Origin: Acidobacteriaceae bacterium
GTDB lineage: Bacteria; Acidobacteriota; Terriglobia; Terriglobales; Acidobacteriaceae
Assembly: GCA_025462735.1 (NCBI GenBank)
Contig: JAOAPC010000024.1
Coordinates: 434,001 to 498,000, forward strand
DNA: 64,000 nt
Direction of reading: 5' to 3'
Below, piece by piece: positions 42,056-50,924 of this stretch. Made by a program: the position numbers and the translations under genes. The notes beneath the pieces are model-generated. The model searched no databases and was not told the DNA's origin. It saw only the letters and a list, made by a program, of their open reading frames with translations. Within the stretch, counting starts at the first letter, position 1, and each line of letters opens with the position of its first letter.

Positions 42056-42278
42056 GGTATTCCTCCTGAAGGATTATAGATGCGGGACTGAAGCAACCGA
42101 GTTCGTTCGCCCGCCTTGAACCTTACACGGCGCACGCCCTGAACCTTACTAGTGACTGAAGTGTGTTGATTCCCGTCGACGTTACCTAGCACAATAGCGC
42201 AACGTCGGTTTCGAGCGGCACATCTAATTAGTAAGCGGGTGGGCGCATCCCGCGCGGAACAACGGAAAGAGGGCCCTT

Positions 42279-42527
42279 TTGGAAGACGCGCATGCCAATG
42301 AAGTGAAACAGGAAGCGCAGAAGATTCGCCGCCTACAAATAATGATCAGCATGGTGATGTCGGTCATCAGCCAGGACCCGAACCTCACCATCGAAGAAGC
42401 TTCGGAATTGGCGGCTGGCGCCAAGCGCGCCGCCCTGGCCATGTTCCCCGACAAAGAATTCGCCTACGACATCCTTTACAAACCACGGCTGCAAAGATTA
42501 ATGAGAGAGAGATTTCATCTGCAGTGA
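42279..42527 (+). CDS. Conserved-looking small helical protein (82 residues)
   Basis: A helical soluble protein with the segments VKQEAQKIRRLQIMISMVMS and NLTIEEASELAAGAKRAALAMFPDK. Translation begins at TTG 42279 after GGAAAGAGGG. The amphipathic pattern and the good ribosome binding site support a real gene. No family is recognised. Confidence 0.65.
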   Translation: MEDAHANEVKQEAQKIRRLQIMISMVMSVISQDPNLTIEEASELAAGAKRAALAMFPDKEFAYDILYKPRLQRLMRERFHLQ

Positions 42528-42577
42528 GATATGTTGTTCCTCACGACATTTGTGCATGCTTTACGCTGGTTGAAGCC

Positions 42578-44683
42578 CTAGAAAAACATTCGCAATCCCG
42601 CATCAATCCGCCTAGCTGGTAAAAGATAGAACTGGCCGTCTCCGAATTCGCTCTTGGCAACTGGATCGCGACGGTCGGATAGATTGCTGCCGTCCACTCG
42701 CAGTTCCCAGTGGCGTGTGCGATAGCCTGCGCTCAATCCAAGAGTCGCGAAGCCCCCAGTCAGAGCTGTGTTCAGCATGTCAAGATATTGATCGCCGGTG
42801 TAATTGATTTCGATGCCCCCCAGAAATCCGTGCGCCGGGCTGTACTGTATGCCCACTGCCGCCACATTTCGCGCCGACATTTGCAGCCGCCTTCCGGAGA
42901 GTTGCACCGGAGTACCGTTGAAGTCCTGCACGAAATTGGTGAATGTTGCATCGTGAAAACTATAGGTGCCGCGTACCACAATCTGCTTTCTCAAAAAGTA
43001 GGAGACTCCAGACTCAACGCCCTGAAACCGCTGCTTCCCCGAATTGATCAGAGACGGCACCCCGTTCACATTCGTGGAAGTGACGAGGTTGTCAAAGTTC
43101 ATCAGGAAGCCTGAAGCTTCTGCTTCAAGGCGGCGGTCCAAAAAGCGCCCCTTCAGTCCGCCCTCTACACTTTGCGCTGTCTCTGGTTTGAGAATCAGCG
43201 GTCCACCCCCTGTTTCGCCGATTCCGAAATCGATTGCTGCCGGCTTGTACGTGCTGCGATAGTTCACATATAGTCCGACTAAGTCCTGCTTCCGCTGCCA
43301 CGCGGTAAAGATGGCGCCAAGGCTTGTGCCCCGGCGAACGTCCGTGCGGCTCTGTTGATTGTTTGTTCGCGCACCACCATCGACTACTTGCTGATGTTCT
43401 CCAGTTACGTTCAAACGCACCCCGGCGTCGAATCGAAGTCGCTCCAGAGGCGTCCATTCCGCAGAGGCATACGCACCAAGAAAATTGCGATGATCGTTAA
43501 TATGAAAATCGAGATCGGAAGGGGAAGGCACAATCGGCGCGAACTCCCCGTTCAACGGTGCAGTGTAATCAAAATCAGCCCCATGGGCCACGCCTGTTCC
43601 ATGCAGATAATCTCCTCCAAAAAGAAATCGGACAGACGGCAAGAGCTTCCATGAAAAGTGCGAATCAACATATGCGTCGGTCAGATAAATCTTCTCGCGA
43701 AACCCGTGCACGTTGCTTGGCGAATCGGCAACATCGGTCAGAAAGCCTCGGAATGCGCCCTGGTCGTCACGTGAAACGCTGGCTGAGGTATTCCATTGCC
43801 CGCTTCCTACAATCCGGGTAAGTCCGCCGGTAATCGTTCCTCGATGATCATTGAGAAACGCGCCCGCCATGTTCTGGTTTGCGTCCACCGGAACCAACGG
43901 CGAGAGCGACGCACCGACTCTCGGCCGCGGACTTGCCGGATTCTGATCGAGCCAATTCAAGTCCACGTTGAGCCACTCGCTAGTTGGTCCCACAGGTCTG
44001 CGCGCCAACCGCCACAATCCGTGCCCCCGGCGGTATGCTGTGCGGGGATCGCTGAAGCCTTCGCGCTCTCCTTCCAAGGTTAGCCGGGAGACCCATTCAC
44101 CCCAAAGCGGAACTGGCAACGAGAACGCACCGCCTCCGCTGCCGTAGGTGCCAGCGTGCAAATCTAAAGTTTTTTCGGTGTCTGCTGCGCTCTTGTGGAC
44201 GACCTGAATCACTCCTACAAACGATGTCGCACCATACATCACTGGGGCGGGGCCGCGAAGCACTTCAACTCGATCGAGATCGCTAAGATTTAAAGCGGGA
44301 ATTGCGGGATTAAAAGCTCCTCCCCAGGGAACACCATCGACCACTAGCAGAAAGGCGTCGAATTCTTTCAATCCCCAAAAGTCAGGGACAGAACTTGCCG
44401 GGCCTGCATCTCCACCCGGCGCAATCTCAACTCCGGTCGCTAGCGCCAGCGCTCCGCGCAAGTCCCGTGCGCCTTGTGAGATCAATTCATCTCCGCTGAA
44501 GACTTCGATTGCGGCTGGAACATTCTCCGGATCTTCGGGCAGGCGCGTCGCGGTGACTTCCACAGTCTGCTGAAGCGTCGGCAATTTGGGAGGATTCGAG
44601 TTCGGAGATGGAGGATTTTGGGCAGCGGCAAGTGAAACCGAAATGACGACTAACCACAGGGGAGAAATTTTCACCTTAGCCAC
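42578..44683 (-). CDS. TonB-dependent outer-membrane receptor
   Basis: A 701-residue outer-membrane protein. After the signal peptide (residues 1-21) comes a TonB-box/plug entry (TLQQTVEVTATRLPEDPENVPAAIEVFSG). The plug domain (GARDLRGALALATGVEIAPG, RVEVLRGPAPVMYGATSFVGVIQVV) leads into a 22-strand-type beta barrel with alternating aromatic strands. The C-terminal residue is Phe (LRMFF), typical for barrel assembly. It would import a siderophore, vitamin or glycan with TonB energy; the substrate is not visible. The carboxylase gene starts upstream of it, 15 bp away on the same strand. Confidence 0.92.
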   Translation of the reverse strand: MAKVKISPLWLVVISVSLAAAQNPPSPNSNPPKLPTLQQTVEVTATRLPEDPENVPAAIEVFSGDELISQGARDLRGALALATGVEIAPGGDAGPASSVPDFWGLKEFDAFLLVVDGVPWGGAFNPAIPALNLSDLDRVEVLRGPAPVMYGATSFVGVIQVVHKSAADTEKTLDLHAGTYGSGGGAFSLPVPLWGEWVSRLTLEGEREGFSDPRTAYRRGHGLWRLARRPVGPTSEWLNVDLNWLDQNPASPRPRVGASLSPLVPVDANQNMAGAFLNDHRGTITGGLTRIVGSGQWNTSASVSRDDQGAFRGFLTDVADSPSNVHGFREKIYLTDAYVDSHFSWKLLPSVRFLFGGDYLHGTGVAHGADFDYTAPLNGEFAPIVPSPSDLDFHINDHRNFLGAYASAEWTPLERLRFDAGVRLNVTGEHQQVVDGGARTNNQQSRTDVRRGTSLGAIFTAWQRKQDLVGLYVNYRSTYKPAAIDFGIGETGGGPLILKPETAQSVEGGLKGRFLDRRLEAEASGFLMNFDNLVTSTNVNGVPSLINSGKQRFQGVESGVSYFLRKQIVVRGTYSFHDATFTNFVQDFNGTPVQLSGRRLQMSARNVAAVGIQYSPAHGFLGGIEINYTGDQYLDMLNTALTGGFATLGLSAGYRTRHWELRVDGSNLSDRRDPVAKSEFGDGQFYLLPARRIDAGLRMFF

Positions 44684-44698
44684 TTTAATTGAGCTTTG

Positions 44699-46249
44699 CT
44701 ACAGCGGCATGTTCCCATGCTTCTTGGGCGGGTTTTTGTCGCGTTTAGTTTGGAGCATCTCGAGCGCCTGGATCAGCTTCTTGCGGGTATCTCGAGGTTG
44801 AATGACGGCGTCCACGTACCCGCGTTCGGCGGCGACATACGGATTGGCAAAGCGGTCGCGGAATTCGTCTATCTTCTGAGTCCGGAGTTCATCGCGGTTT
44901 TTCGCGCGTTCAAGTTCGCGCCTATACACGATGTCAACTGCACCTTCAGGGCCCATGACTGCGATCTCCGCCGTCGGCCACGCATAGTTCACATCGGTAC
45001 GGATGTGCTTGGACGCCATCACGCAATACGCGCCTCCGTAAGCCTTGCGCGTAATCACGGTCAGCTTCGGAACCGTGGCTTCGGCGAAAGCGAACAGCAA
45101 CTTAGCGCCATGCCGAATGATGCCGCCATACTCCTGAGTTGTGCCGGGAAGAAATCCGGGAACATCTTCGAATGTAATTAGCGGAATGTTGAAGCAATCG
45201 CAAAAGCGCACAAAACGCGCGCCCTTCACCGACGCGTTGATGTCGAGCGTGCCCGCCAGAAAAGCCGGCTGGTTGGCAACGATTCCCACTGAGCGTCCAT
45301 CCATGCGCGCAAATCCTACGACAATGTTTTTCGCGTAATGCTCGTGTACTTCGAAGAAATATCCGTCATCGATGACGGCACGGATGACGTCCTTGATGTC
45401 ATAGGGCAGATTCGACTGCGGGGGCACAATCGTGTCGAGAGCGGCATCGGCGCGGTCTACCGGATCAGTACACGGCTTGCGCGGAGGATCATCAAGATTG
45501 TTCGACGGAATGAAGCTGAGCAATTCCCGCAGCATGGAGAGGCACTCGGCATCATCATGCGCCAGAAAGTGGGCAACGCCCGAAGTCTCGTTGTGCGTCT
45601 GCGCGCCGCCGAGTTGTTCTTTGGTCACATCCTCGTGCATCACCGTCTTAATTACATCCGGGCCGGTGATGAACATATAAGACGTGTTGTTGACCATGAC
45701 GATGAAGTCCGTGATTGCAGGCGAGTACACAGCGCCACCGGCGCATGGCCCCATGATCGCCGAAAGCTGCGGCACGACGCCGCTATACAGCGTGTTGCGC
45801 AGGAAAATATCCGCGTAGCCGGCCAGTGACACCACGCCTTCCTGAATGCGCGCGCCGCCGGAATCGTTCAGCCCAATCATGGGAGCGCCAACCCGTGCCG
45901 CCATCTCCATGATCTTCACGATCTTCGCAGCGTTGGTTTCTGAGAGCGATCCGCCGAAGACGGTGAAATCTTGCGCGAAGACGAAAACTAGCCGGCCGTC
46001 GATCCGCCCATATCCGGTGATGAACCCATCGCCGTAATACTTCTGCTCGGCCATTCCAAAATCGTTGGCGCGATGAGTGACGAAGCGGTCGGTTTCCTCG
46101 AAGGTGCTTTCATCGAGAAGAAAATCGATGCGTTCGCGCGCCGACATCTTGCCTTCTTTATGCTGGCGCTCGCGGCGTTCGCTTCCGCCGCCTTCCTGCG
46201 CCAGTTGGTCGCGGCGCTTCATCTCCTGCAACTTCTGCTCAAGGTTCAT
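44699..46249 (-). CDS. Acyl-CoA carboxylase carboxyltransferase beta subunit (propionyl/methylcrotonyl type)
   Basis: A 516-residue biotin-dependent carboxyltransferase that moves CO2 from carboxybiotin to an acyl-CoA. Family motifs are [86 protein letters not shown] and [13 protein letters not shown]. The length fits PccB/AccD5-like proteins. The biotin carboxylase partner is not in this window. The end [17 protein letters not shown] is the common C-terminus of this family. Confidence 0.94.
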   Translation of the reverse strand: MNLEQKLQEMKRRDQLAQEGGGSERRERQHKEGKMSARERIDFLLDESTFEETDRFVTHRANDFGMAEQKYYGDGFITGYGRIDGRLVFVFAQDFTVFGGSLSETNAAKIVKIMEMAARVGAPMIGLNDSGGARIQEGVVSLAGYADIFLRNTLYSGVVPQLSAIMGPCAGGAVYSPAITDFIVMVNNTSYMFITGPDVIKTVMHEDVTKEQLGGAQTHNETSGVAHFLAHDDAECLSMLRELLSFIPSNNLDDPPRKPCTDPVDRADAALDTIVPPQSNLPYDIKDVIRAVIDDGYFFEVHEHYAKNIVVGFARMDGRSVGIVANQPAFLAGTLDINASVKGARFVRFCDCFNIPLITFEDVPGFLPGTTQEYGGIIRHGAKLLFAFAEATVPKLTVITRKAYGGAYCVMASKHIRTDVNYAWPTAEIAVMGPEGAVDIVYRRELERAKNRDELRTQKIDEFRDRFANPYVAAERGYVDAVIQPRDTRKKLIQALEMLQTKRDKNPPKKHGNMPL

Positions 46250-46387
46250 GGGAGGGGATTATAAAGCCCCGGTCGGGTCTTCCGTGGTTGGTCGTTGGCG
46301 GTTCGTCGTTGGTTGTTCGGGAATTGCTGTTTGTTCGCCGGAGTGCATGCCAGCATTGCAGCACCACTAGATATGTGTTGCGAAGGG

Positions 46388-46975
46388 TTAAATGGTGCCC
46401 TCTTTCCCGCGCATTCGCACATAGACCAGAGCAAAGTCGGAGCCTTTCCCTTTGTCCTTGTCGGTATCGCGAGGATTGATGGCCACAATGTGCTGATTGC
46501 TTTTTGTCCCAGATTTCAGCTCGATGGTTTTCCCGTCGTTCTTGCCTTCGCACTTCAACTCTTCGGAATCGCCCTCGTCAGTGTAGTTCTTATCTGACGT
46601 ATGACATTCGAGGACTTTGCCGTATTTTTTCAGCTGGTCTTTGTAGAATGAAATTACTTTGCTGGTCGCGTCGCTGGTTTCATATTCCACCGCGACAACC
46701 TTGAGGCCGAACGCTGATGTGGAGATATCCACGTTGGCGCTCTTTTCATCATCCGAGTCACCTTTTTGTTTGGGCCGCGCGCCAGGGTAAACAGAGAGTC
46801 CAGTATCGCGCACATCAGCATCGTTTTTCACGTGGATTCCGCCGAACGGAGTGTCGATGTCCACCTTCTTGTCCTGGCCATTATCATTCTTTTTTACATT
46901 GACGCTGCACCCGGCAAGCAGAAGAAAAGCTGCCGCAAGCATTAACGAAACAGAACGTTGAGAATGGTTTCGCAC
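46388..46975 (-). CDS. Lipoprotein of unknown function
   Basis: A 195-residue protein with a lipoprotein signal (LMLAAAFLLLAGC, lipobox LAGC at residues 20-23). The mature part starts with a charged Asn/Asp/Lys linker. A domain follows with strands and one helix (LKVVAVEYETSDATSKVISF, YKDQLKKYGKVLECHTSDKN), resembling the short lipoproteins that carry a K-x-x-x-F-Y-K-x-x-L unit in Acidobacteria. It lies 9 bp after the GH3 gene stop on the same strand and is probably co-transcribed. Confidence 0.75.
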   Translation of the reverse strand: MRNHSQRSVSLMLAAAFLLLAGCSVNVKKNDNGQDKKVDIDTPFGGIHVKNDADVRDTGLSVYPGARPKQKGDSDDEKSANVDISTSAFGLKVVAVEYETSDATSKVISFYKDQLKKYGKVLECHTSDKNYTDEGDSEELKCEGKNDGKTIELKSGTKSNQHIVAINPRDTDKDKGKGSDFALVYVRMRGKEGTI

Positions 46976-46984
46976 AGTGTCCTC

Positions 46985-48889
46985 CTATTTGCGGGCTGAA
47001 GTGCCCGCTCCTCGCGCGGCAATCCCCGGAATTGTAACCGGCAGGTGGCCCTGAATTGCCATCTCCCCGAACAGGGCCTTCGCGGCGCTGAGTTCCGATA
47101 CCGGTGCTGCAGAAAATGTGCAGAGATAATTCTGCACCTCGGGAAAATCTTTCGCCAGATATGGATTGCCCACGGCTAGAAGGACAGTCTTTTGTCCGCT
47201 GGCCTTCAAGATTCGGTGCAACAGGTCGGTGCTCGCATCCGGCAACGAGACCGAATTTCGAGCGCCCGTGTTGGTTTGCACAACCTTTCCGGCCGTGGGT
47301 GCAGCGTAAACCGCAACTACAACTTTTTCCGATTGCTGGACGGCGGCAACTATGTTCGGGGCCATCGCCGTCGCGAGGTCTGGGTCGGTGTAAATCACGT
47401 TTGCATCCGGTACTCTGAATTTAATTTGGCGTTCCAGCATGCGGCCTGCTTCGAGGCGCACATCGTCCGTAAGAACAATCACTACGAGCCGATTCCGCAC
47501 TTCTACACCGCTTTGATACGGAAGCCCGGCGGAAATTGTTCCGGTCTTCTTCAGCGGTAGCACCGTTCCGTTCTGCCGGACCAGCGTGATACCTGCATCC
47601 GCGATTTGCTGACCTACCGCAACGTGCTCGGGGCTTCCTACGGTCCGATCCAAAGCTGAAATATCGACCAGCCTGGCCTTGTGCAATCCCAGGGAAGCTT
47701 TGGTCTTAAGAATCTTTAGGACTGACTCATCCAGACGCGATTCTGAAATTTCACCGCTGCGCACGGCGGCAATCATGGCGCGGTCGGCGGCATCGAGATC
47801 GGGAGGAATTAACAGCACGTCATTGCCGGCCTTAAACGCATCGACCGCCTCCTGGCCAATGTTTGTGGAGTACAGACGCGTGAGTGCTCCCATGTCCAGG
47901 GCGTCGGTAACGATGAGCCCCGAGTAACGAAGTTGTTGTCGCAGCAGTCCTGTAACAATCGCAGGCGAAACGCTCGCAACCGCATTCGGATTGGGATCGA
48001 GAGCCGGCACCGTGACGTGCGCGATCATGATCGAATCTACACCTGCTTCAATGGCCTTGCGGAACGGAGGCAGTTCCACCGAATCGAGACGCGCGTGATT
48101 GCCAGAAACTTGCGCAACCCCAAGATGCGAATCGGTTGCGGTATCGCCGTGTCCGGGAAAATGCTTGGCAGTCACCAGCATTCCAGCGGAGTGCGCGCCG
48201 CGAATGTAGGCCGAAACGAAGTCGCCAACTTCCTGCGGGTCTTCGCCAAAGGAACGGGTGTTGATGATGGGATTATCGGGATTGGAATTGACGTCGGCCA
48301 CAGGGAAAAAATTCCAATGCACGCCGATGGCACGAGCCTCCTCACCAGTGATTCGTCCGAAATCCTCGGCGAATTGCGGGTGCCCGCTGGCGCCAATGGC
48401 CATCGCGTTCGGGAAGCCGGTGGTTCCGTGCAGGCGATTGCTCACGCCCACTTCAAAATCAGCGGCGATCAGCAGAGGAAGCTTGGAGTCGCTTTGCAAC
48501 CTATTCAGAAGTTCAGCCGCTTCGTAAGGTTCGTTCTTGTAGATGAACGGCGGCTCATAGCGCACCGTCATAGCAAATGACCCCACGTGATACTTGTTCA
48601 TGGTGTCGCGGAGCTGGAGATACGCCGGGCTGTTCACATTCAGAAATTCGGCCCGCGTCCAAATCATGAACAGTTGGCCGACCTTTTCTTCCACCGACAT
48701 TTTGCGCAGGGTTTTTTCGGCCCATTTTTCGCCATCATGGTCGAGACGAACTGGCAGCGGTTGGTATTTGGTTTTGGCGGAAGCCGAAATGGCCATGAAT
48801 GAGAGTGTTAGGACAAATAATGCGCGGCGGATTGTTGATCTGGTCATTGATCGGGTCATGAATCGGATCATCGAGAAGGAAGATATCAC
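46985..48889 (-). CDS. GH3 beta-N-acetylhexosaminidase-type glycosidase, exported
   Basis: A 634-residue exported glycosidase. The signal segment is RRALFVLTLSFMAISASA. The GH3 domain shows KVGQLFMIWTRAEF, LLIAADFEVGVSNR, GVHWNFFPVADVNSNPDNP, the NagZ-type motif KHFPGHGDTATDSHLGV (catalytic His/Asp loop) and the nucleophile Asp in IVTDALDMGAL. A second alpha/beta domain of about 230 residues completes the protein, unlike short cytoplasmic NagZ. It probably removes GlcNAc from murein fragments or chitin outside the cytoplasm. The GTG start at 48889 overlaps the miaA stop by 4 bp (GTGA). Confidence 0.92.
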   Translation of the reverse strand: MISSFSMIRFMTRSMTRSTIRRALFVLTLSFMAISASAKTKYQPLPVRLDHDGEKWAEKTLRKMSVEEKVGQLFMIWTRAEFLNVNSPAYLQLRDTMNKYHVGSFAMTVRYEPPFIYKNEPYEAAELLNRLQSDSKLPLLIAADFEVGVSNRLHGTTGFPNAMAIGASGHPQFAEDFGRITGEEARAIGVHWNFFPVADVNSNPDNPIINTRSFGEDPQEVGDFVSAYIRGAHSAGMLVTAKHFPGHGDTATDSHLGVAQVSGNHARLDSVELPPFRKAIEAGVDSIMIAHVTVPALDPNPNAVASVSPAIVTGLLRQQLRYSGLIVTDALDMGALTRLYSTNIGQEAVDAFKAGNDVLLIPPDLDAADRAMIAAVRSGEISESRLDESVLKILKTKASLGLHKARLVDISALDRTVGSPEHVAVGQQIADAGITLVRQNGTVLPLKKTGTISAGLPYQSGVEVRNRLVVIVLTDDVRLEAGRMLERQIKFRVPDANVIYTDPDLATAMAPNIVAAVQQSEKVVVAVYAAPTAGKVVQTNTGARNSVSLPDASTDLLHRILKASGQKTVLLAVGNPYLAKDFPEVQNYLCTFSAAPVSELSAAKALFGEMAIQGHLPVTIPGIAARGAGTSARK

Positions 48890-49827
48890 GACGTGGGCTG
48901 AAGATTGTTTCTGACTACGGCAACTGCTTGCGCGATCACTTCCGCCTCATCGCCAAATCCGTGGATCCAAGTCATCTGCGGCTCGCGGCGAAACCAGGTC
49001 ATTTGTCGTTTGGCGTAGTTGCGATGGGCCTGCTGTACCGCATCAATCGCAGCTTCGCGATCGAGTTCTCCCCTGAGCAGTTGCACCGCTTGCTTGTAGC
49101 CGATCGAAGTCAATGGCCGAGCCGCTTCGCCATACGTTTGTAGGATTTGCTCAGTTTCGTCGACCAAGCCGGAATCAAACATCCGCAGCACGCGGTGATT
49201 AATGCGCTCGTACAGTTTGGCGCGGTCAGGATCGAGTCCAATGCGCAATATGTTGAAGCCGGCAAGCGCATCGCGTCCGGCCTTCCATTGCTCGCTCATG
49301 GGCTGCTTCGCGCTGAGGCAAACTTCAATGGCCCGAATGATTTTGGGAACGTCATTCTCGTGAATCCGGGCAGCGGCGTCCGCATCTATTGTTCGAAGTA
49401 TGCGATGCAAATACTCCGGGCCTTTTTGGTTCGCCCGCTGTCGCAGCCTATCGCGTAGTTCTTCCGAGCGCTGCGGCCCCGGGAATAATCCTTCGAGCAA
49501 AGCCCGCAAATAAAGCCCAGTTCCGCCGACGACAATCGGCAGCGCTCCGCGATTCTGAATCGCACGCAGAATTTCTCGCGCAGTGCGGGCATACTCGCCG
49601 GCAGTGGTGTATGCGGTTGGGTCGATCACATCAAATAAATGATGTGGTGCGCGCCGTTGTTCTTCTGGAGTTGGCTTGGCGGTGCCAATGCGAAACTCGC
49701 GATACATGGTGACCGAATCGCAATTCACGATTTCGCCATGAAATGCGGTTGCGAGCTCCAGCGAAAGCAAAGTCTTGCCGCTGGCGGTAGGACCAAGGAT
49801 AACAACCAGCAGGGGATCGCGAGACAA
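48886..49827 (-). CDS. miaA: tRNA dimethylallyltransferase
   Basis: Transfers the dimethylallyl group to A37 of tRNAs that read UNN codons. The 313-residue length is normal. Motifs are the P-loop VVILGPTASGKT, NCDSVTMYREFRIGTAKP, HHLFDVIDP, VVGGTGLYLRALLEG and TSIGYKQAVQLLRGE with the closing YAKRQMTWFRR. Translation starts at TTG 49827, directly after the stop of a small membrane-protein frame and coupled to the GH3 gene downstream. The serine tRNA with UGA anticodon in this window would be one of its substrates. Confidence 0.95.
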   Translation of the reverse strand: MSRDPLLVVILGPTASGKTLLSLELATAFHGEIVNCDSVTMYREFRIGTAKPTPEEQRRAPHHLFDVIDPTAYTTAGEYARTAREILRAIQNRGALPIVVGGTGLYLRALLEGLFPGPQRSEELRDRLRQRANQKGPEYLHRILRTIDADAAARIHENDVPKIIRAIEVCLSAKQPMSEQWKAGRDALAGFNILRIGLDPDRAKLYERINHRVLRMFDSGLVDETEQILQTYGEAARPLTSIGYKQAVQLLRGELDREAAIDAVQQAHRNYAKRQMTWFRREPQMTWIHGFGDEAEVIAQAVAVVRNNLQPTS

Positions 49828-49828
49828 T

Positions 49829-50029
49829 TTAGCGCGCGCTCCAGTGAATGTTATGCCAATAGCGCGTGATGGTGATAGCGAGAATGAGAATAATGATTAC
49901 GATGAGGCCGATATTCTCGAACCATCTGTGTGGCGCGGGCGCTTTGTCAGACTTTCCCCGCTTTGTGCCGGGCGTTGAACCTGAGCTTGAGCCTGAGACT
50001 GGTCTGGCCACGCCGATATTGTAAGGCAT
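49829..50029 (-). CDS. Small single-pass membrane protein upstream of miaA
   Basis: A 66-residue frame with a Ser/Gly/Lys-rich N-terminal half and one strongly hydrophobic helix near the C-terminus (GLIVIIILILAITI), then RYWHNIHWSAR. It stops one base before the miaA start, so translation may be coupled. No family is recognised. Composition is protein-like, but the ribosome binding site is weak. Confidence 0.5.
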   Translation of the reverse strand: MPYNIGVARPVSGSSSGSTPGTKRGKSDKAPAPHRWFENIGLIVIIILILAITITRYWHNIHWSAR

Positions 50030-50122
50030 GTATCGAGGCCGACCATGCTCCTGCGAGACAATGCGGTCGACCTAAAGATCGCGAGCCATTCGTCGATAAA
50101 TTAAGAGCGATCGTTATGCGAA

Positions 50123-50467
50123 ATGAAAGTTAATCCAAAACGCGCACAGAAAGCGCCGCTTCTCGGCGCGGGTTCAGTCCGGTTGGCGATCGTACTTTAT
50201 GACCAGCTTATCCAGGATATTTCGCGCGCCGATGATGCGCTTGCCCATCGCCACTCTGAACAATGTGCGACGGAGATTGGTCGCGCGCTTGCAGTGATTG
50301 GGTATCTGCAAGCTATCCAGCGTCGGGGTGGCCGACGCGATGTCGCACGCAAGCTGGGTGGGTTTTACATTATGCTGCGCGAAAAACTAGTGGAAGCCCA
50401 GGTGCGCTCCTCGCGCCAGATTCTCTCCGAGTTGCAGCAACAGCTCAGAAAAAGGCGGGAACCATAA
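50123..50467 (+). CDS. fliS: FliS-like flagellar chaperone homologue (orphan)
   Basis: A 114-residue helical protein that matches FliS over its length: LAIVLYDQLIQDISRADDAL, then TEIGRALAVIGYLQAIQ and VARKLGGFYIMLREKLVEAQ, which correspond to the LYDGAI, QDII-ELQ and LYDYM-RRL-EAN blocks of the family. FliS binds the flagellin C-terminus in the cytoplasm and prevents early polymerisation. No flagellin, FliD or other flagellar gene is in the window, so the role may differ or the flagellar genes lie elsewhere. The basic ends are unusual. Confidence 0.65.
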   Translation: MKVNPKRAQKAPLLGAGSVRLAIVLYDQLIQDISRADDALAHRHSEQCATEIGRALAVIGYLQAIQRRGGRRDVARKLGGFYIMLREKLVEAQVRSSRQILSELQQQLRKRREP

Positions 50468-50507
50468 GTCATGAGAACCCGACGCCTTCACCGTCAGATA
50501 ATCCCTT

Positions 50508-50678
50508 CTAACCCATCCCGAGTTCATCGGCGGCTTCGAGCGGAGTACCACAGCGCGGGCAAATCACCGCTCCACAATCTCCACAGGTCAGCGGCTGGTT
50601 TATTTCGACTGCACATTTGGGGCAGTAAAGCTCGGTCTTCGCGCTCTGTTCGCTTTCCTTGTTGTCGGACTTCGTCAT
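50508..50678 (-). CDS. Small zinc-ribbon protein
   Basis: A protein of about 56 residues with three C-x-x-C pairs: YCPKCAVEIN, TCGDCGAV and CPRCGTPLEAADELG. This is a double zinc-ribbon-like arrangement. An in-frame GTG at 50696 would add six residues. Function unknown; such short ribbons often bind nucleic acid or act as metal sensors. Confidence 0.65.
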   Translation of the reverse strand: MTKSDNKESEQSAKTELYCPKCAVEINQPLTCGDCGAVICPRCGTPLEAADELGMG

Positions 50679-50724
50679 TCCAATGCAATGTAGCACAGAG
50701 GCATTGTGGGGCTGCGATCAGCGA

Positions 50725-50919
50725 TTAGTGTGGAAGGTCACTAGCCGGGCGATTTCCCGGCTGAGACTCCAGATCCGTCGTTTTTTCCCGCCCATTGAGA
50801 TCGTTCATGGCACGAGCGACTATGGTTTCGAGGTCTGCCCGCGAGAAATATTGACCTCGCATTACGACCGCCGCAATTTTTCGCGTGTTGCCGATATTCT
50901 CCAGCGGATTCCCGTCCAA
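50725..50919 (-). CDS. Amidohydrolase, 3' part in another frame (decayed gene)
   Basis: This frame continues the preceding amidohydrolase: ADLVLLDGNPLENIGNTRKI and VVMRGQYFSRADLETI, the usual C-terminal end of the family. The frame is joined through EVAHAADLV just upstream, so a one-base loss near 50950-50955 separates it from the main body. It would not be expressed alone. Confidence 0.6.
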   Translation of the reverse strand: MDGNPLENIGNTRKIAAVVMRGQYFSRADLETIVARAMNDLNGREKTTDLESQPGNRPASDLPH

Positions 50920-50924
50920 TAAAA

